Shown here: positions 4,505 through 5,376 of the stretch, piece by piece
How positions within the stretch are numbered: the first letter of the stretch is position 1
Layout: each line of letters begins with the position of its first letter
Assembly (NCBI GenBank): GCA_017883495.1
Contig: JADGNL010000161.1
Span: 1-5,376 of the forward strand
Length of the DNA: 5,376 nucleotides
Reading direction: 5' to 3'
DNA from: Methanomicrobiales archaeon
GTDB lineage: Archaea; Halobacteriota; Methanomicrobia; Methanomicrobiales; Methanospirillaceae
The notes under the pieces: model-generated
Databases searched by the model: none
What the model was told of the DNA's origin: nothing
The model's input: the letters and a program-made list of their open reading frames with translations, nothing else
Position numbers and translations under genes: made by a program

Positions 4505-5053
4505 TCAACCCTCTGTTCGCACCGAATACAGGAGCTGAACGACGCCGTCCGCGTGCGTCCGGCTCTCACGAAGAGCGAGGCCGTGCGGTCGCAGTCCGGA
4601 GACGAAGAGCGGGATCCCGTCGCCGACGACGGGCATCAGGGCGAGGTCGAGCGTATCCACGACCCCTGCGTCGAGCATGGACCGGGCGAGAGCGGCACCG
4701 CCGACCAGCCATACGGCACGGTCCCCCGCTGCCGCCCGGGCTTCGGCTGCGATAGCTTCGAGGTCGTCTCCCGACCGGAAGCGAATATCGGCTCCATCCG
4801 GTACAGGGAGCGTCCGTGATGTCGGGACGAAGCAGGGACGGTCCGCGTACGGCCTTGCGCCGAACCCGAGCGCCTGTTCGTAGGTCCTGCTTCCCATCAC
4901 GAGCGCGCCGACGCCGGCAAGGAAACCAGTATGGCCGTAGTCCTCACCATCCCCGGAGAACGTCTCGAGCCACCCGACAGAGCCGTCGAGGGCAGCGATG
5001 AACCCGTCGAGGCTGCTGGCGAGGTAGAGGACGACGGGCGTCGCACGAGTCAT
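4505..5053 (-). CDS. Dihydrofolate reductase family protein (RibD C-terminal domain type)
   Basis: From ATG 5053 it encodes 182 residues, the normal size for single-domain RibD-C/DHFR-like proteins (YwjB/YyaP type). The N-terminal VVLYLASSLDGFIA (7-20) is the family strand with the SLDG turn. GALVMGSRTYEQAL (49-62) is the NADPH-contacting MGxxTYE motif. VWLVGGAALARSMLDAGVVD (114-133) holds the GG dinucleotide-binding turn, followed by LDLALMPVVGDGIPLF (135-150), where the P and G(D)GxxLF elements are conserved. The family is NADPH-dependent; true substrates are mostly unknown, and it should not be assumed to reduce dihydrofolate or to make riboflavin. A TTG at 5083 would add ten residues, but ATG 5053 fits both the domain and the promoter at 5077-5084. 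It is convergent with the GyrI-like gene and divergent from the gene at 5159. Confidence 0.9.
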   Translation of the reverse strand: MTRATPVVLYLASSLDGFIAALDGSVGWLETFSGDGEDYGHTGFLAGVGALVMGSRTYEQALGFGARPYADRPCFVPTSRTLPVPDGADIRFRSGDDLEAIAAEARAAAGDRAVWLVGGAALARSMLDAGVVDTLDLALMPVVGDGIPLFVSGLRPHGLALRESRTHADGVVQLLYSVRTEG

Positions 5054-5076
5054 AATATGACGGATGCACCGGGAGC

Positions 5077-5084
5077 GTATCAAG
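5077..5084 (-). promoter_or_regulatory. TATA-like box for the DHFR-family gene
   Basis: Read on the minus strand, CTTGATAC is centred about 27 bases before ATG 5053, with no Shine-Dalgarno sequence, again predicting a leaderless mRNA. Read on the plus strand (GTATCAAG) it would place a TSS near 5106 for the gene at 5159, so it may be shared; that second use is speculative. Confidence 0.5.
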
Positions 5085-5105
5085 CGTGCCCCCCAAAGGG
5101 GACGC
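5084..5105. repeat. Imperfect inverted repeat in the divergent gap
   Basis: GCGT (5084-5087) mirrors ACGC (5102-5105), and CCCC (5091-5094) mirrors GGGG (5098-5101) around an AAA loop. Three extra bases (5088-5090) sit on the left arm. It borders the TATA-like box between the divergent genes and could be an operator or the 5' structure of the plus-strand transcript. Confidence 0.35.
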
Positions 5106-5158
5106 GCTACGACACGATTCGGCAGCCTGAAGAGGGCTCGGAAAGAGAGTTCGTTACC

Positions 5159-5376
5159 ATGCGACCGCTCGTCCTCGCCATCACCGCATTCGTTCTCTTC
5201 GTCGGTATTACGGCGGTTGTGCTCGTGCTGACGCCTCCCGCGGCCGGACCCGTCCCCGCGGTCTGGGTCGTGTACGCGGGGGATCCCGGCAACCCGTATA
5301 TCGACGCAGCCCGCGCCGGCCTCCTCGAAGCATCCCGAAATGGGACGTTCACGTACGAGGAGTTCGCACCCGCGAC
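5159..5376 (+). CDS. Exported or membrane-anchored protein, possibly substrate-binding (N-terminal part)
   Basis: The first 72 residues are visible before the window ends. MRPLVLAITAFVLFVGITAV and the following VLVLTPP form one hydrophobic segment after a single Arg, a signal anchor or signal peptide; no lipobox Cys is seen. The mature part begins with a beta strand, PAVWVVYAGD, then PGNPYIDAARAGLLEASRNG. A strand ending in a loop followed by a helix with an (A)xxGLxEA pattern resembles the start of type 1 periplasmic-binding proteins, including the BMP/Med family of ABC substrate-binding proteins. That comparison is inference from about 40 residues and needs the rest of the gene. No clear Shine-Dalgarno sequence precedes ATG 5159, although GAGAG lies about 12 bases upstream. 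If it is a binding protein, its permease and ATPase genes would be expected to the right of the window. Confidence 0.75.
   Translation, partial: MRPLVLAITAFVLFVGITAVVLVLTPPAAGPVPAVWVVYAGDPGNPYIDAARAGLLEASRNGTFTYEEFAPA

Noticed and set aside
1..5376. CRISPR arrays, insertion sequences, integrase or tRNA-linked attachment site
   Set aside because: No spaced direct repeats or transposase/integrase motifs are visible, and I did not notice a repeat of the tRNA-Gly 3' end elsewhere in the window.

Overview
The window looks like ordinary chromosome from a GC-rich euryarchaeon. A methanogen of the Methanomicrobiales type is my best guess, but this is inference. The archaeal signs are an archaea-restricted UPF0216/DUF61 gene, a tRNA-Gly that does not encode its CCA end and has an A discriminator base, and archaeal TATA-like boxes ahead of most genes. 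Several of these boxes sit 27 to 29 bases before the start codon, the geometry of leaderless transcripts.

Layout. Bases 1-87 are the tail of a membrane protein. A minimal 49-residue YHS metal-binding protein follows (150-299), then tRNA-Gly(CCC) (356-426). A Pat/MnaT-like GNAT acetyltransferase lies on the minus strand (542-1030) and is divergent from the UPF0216/DUF61 gene (1170-1583). Next on the plus strand is a HerA-like/DUF853 (YjgR-type) ATPase (1625-3088). Its end overlaps by 41 bp an unrecognised minus-strand gene (3048-3335), which is divergent from a RimJ/RimL-like GNAT (3447-3959). A GyrI-like effector-binding protein (4028-4498) then converges, 6 bp apart, on a RibD-C/dihydrofolate-reductase-family protein on the minus strand (4505-5053). 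A secreted or membrane-anchored protein, possibly a substrate-binding protein, starts at 5159 and runs off the window.

The genes do not form an obvious pathway or operon. Nearly every gene is a single unit with its own promoter, and strands alternate. I see no CRISPR array, transposase, phage gene, toxin-antitoxin pair or recognisable defence locus. The most interesting points are small ones. There is a 28-bp near-perfect inverted repeat at the start of the unrecognised gene, together with a possible frameshifted ATG start. One TATA-like element may be shared between divergent genes. A hairpin may form the very 5' end of the yhs mRNA. Promoter geometry argues for a longer N-terminus on the first acetyltransferase. 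I did not find an exciting new system here.
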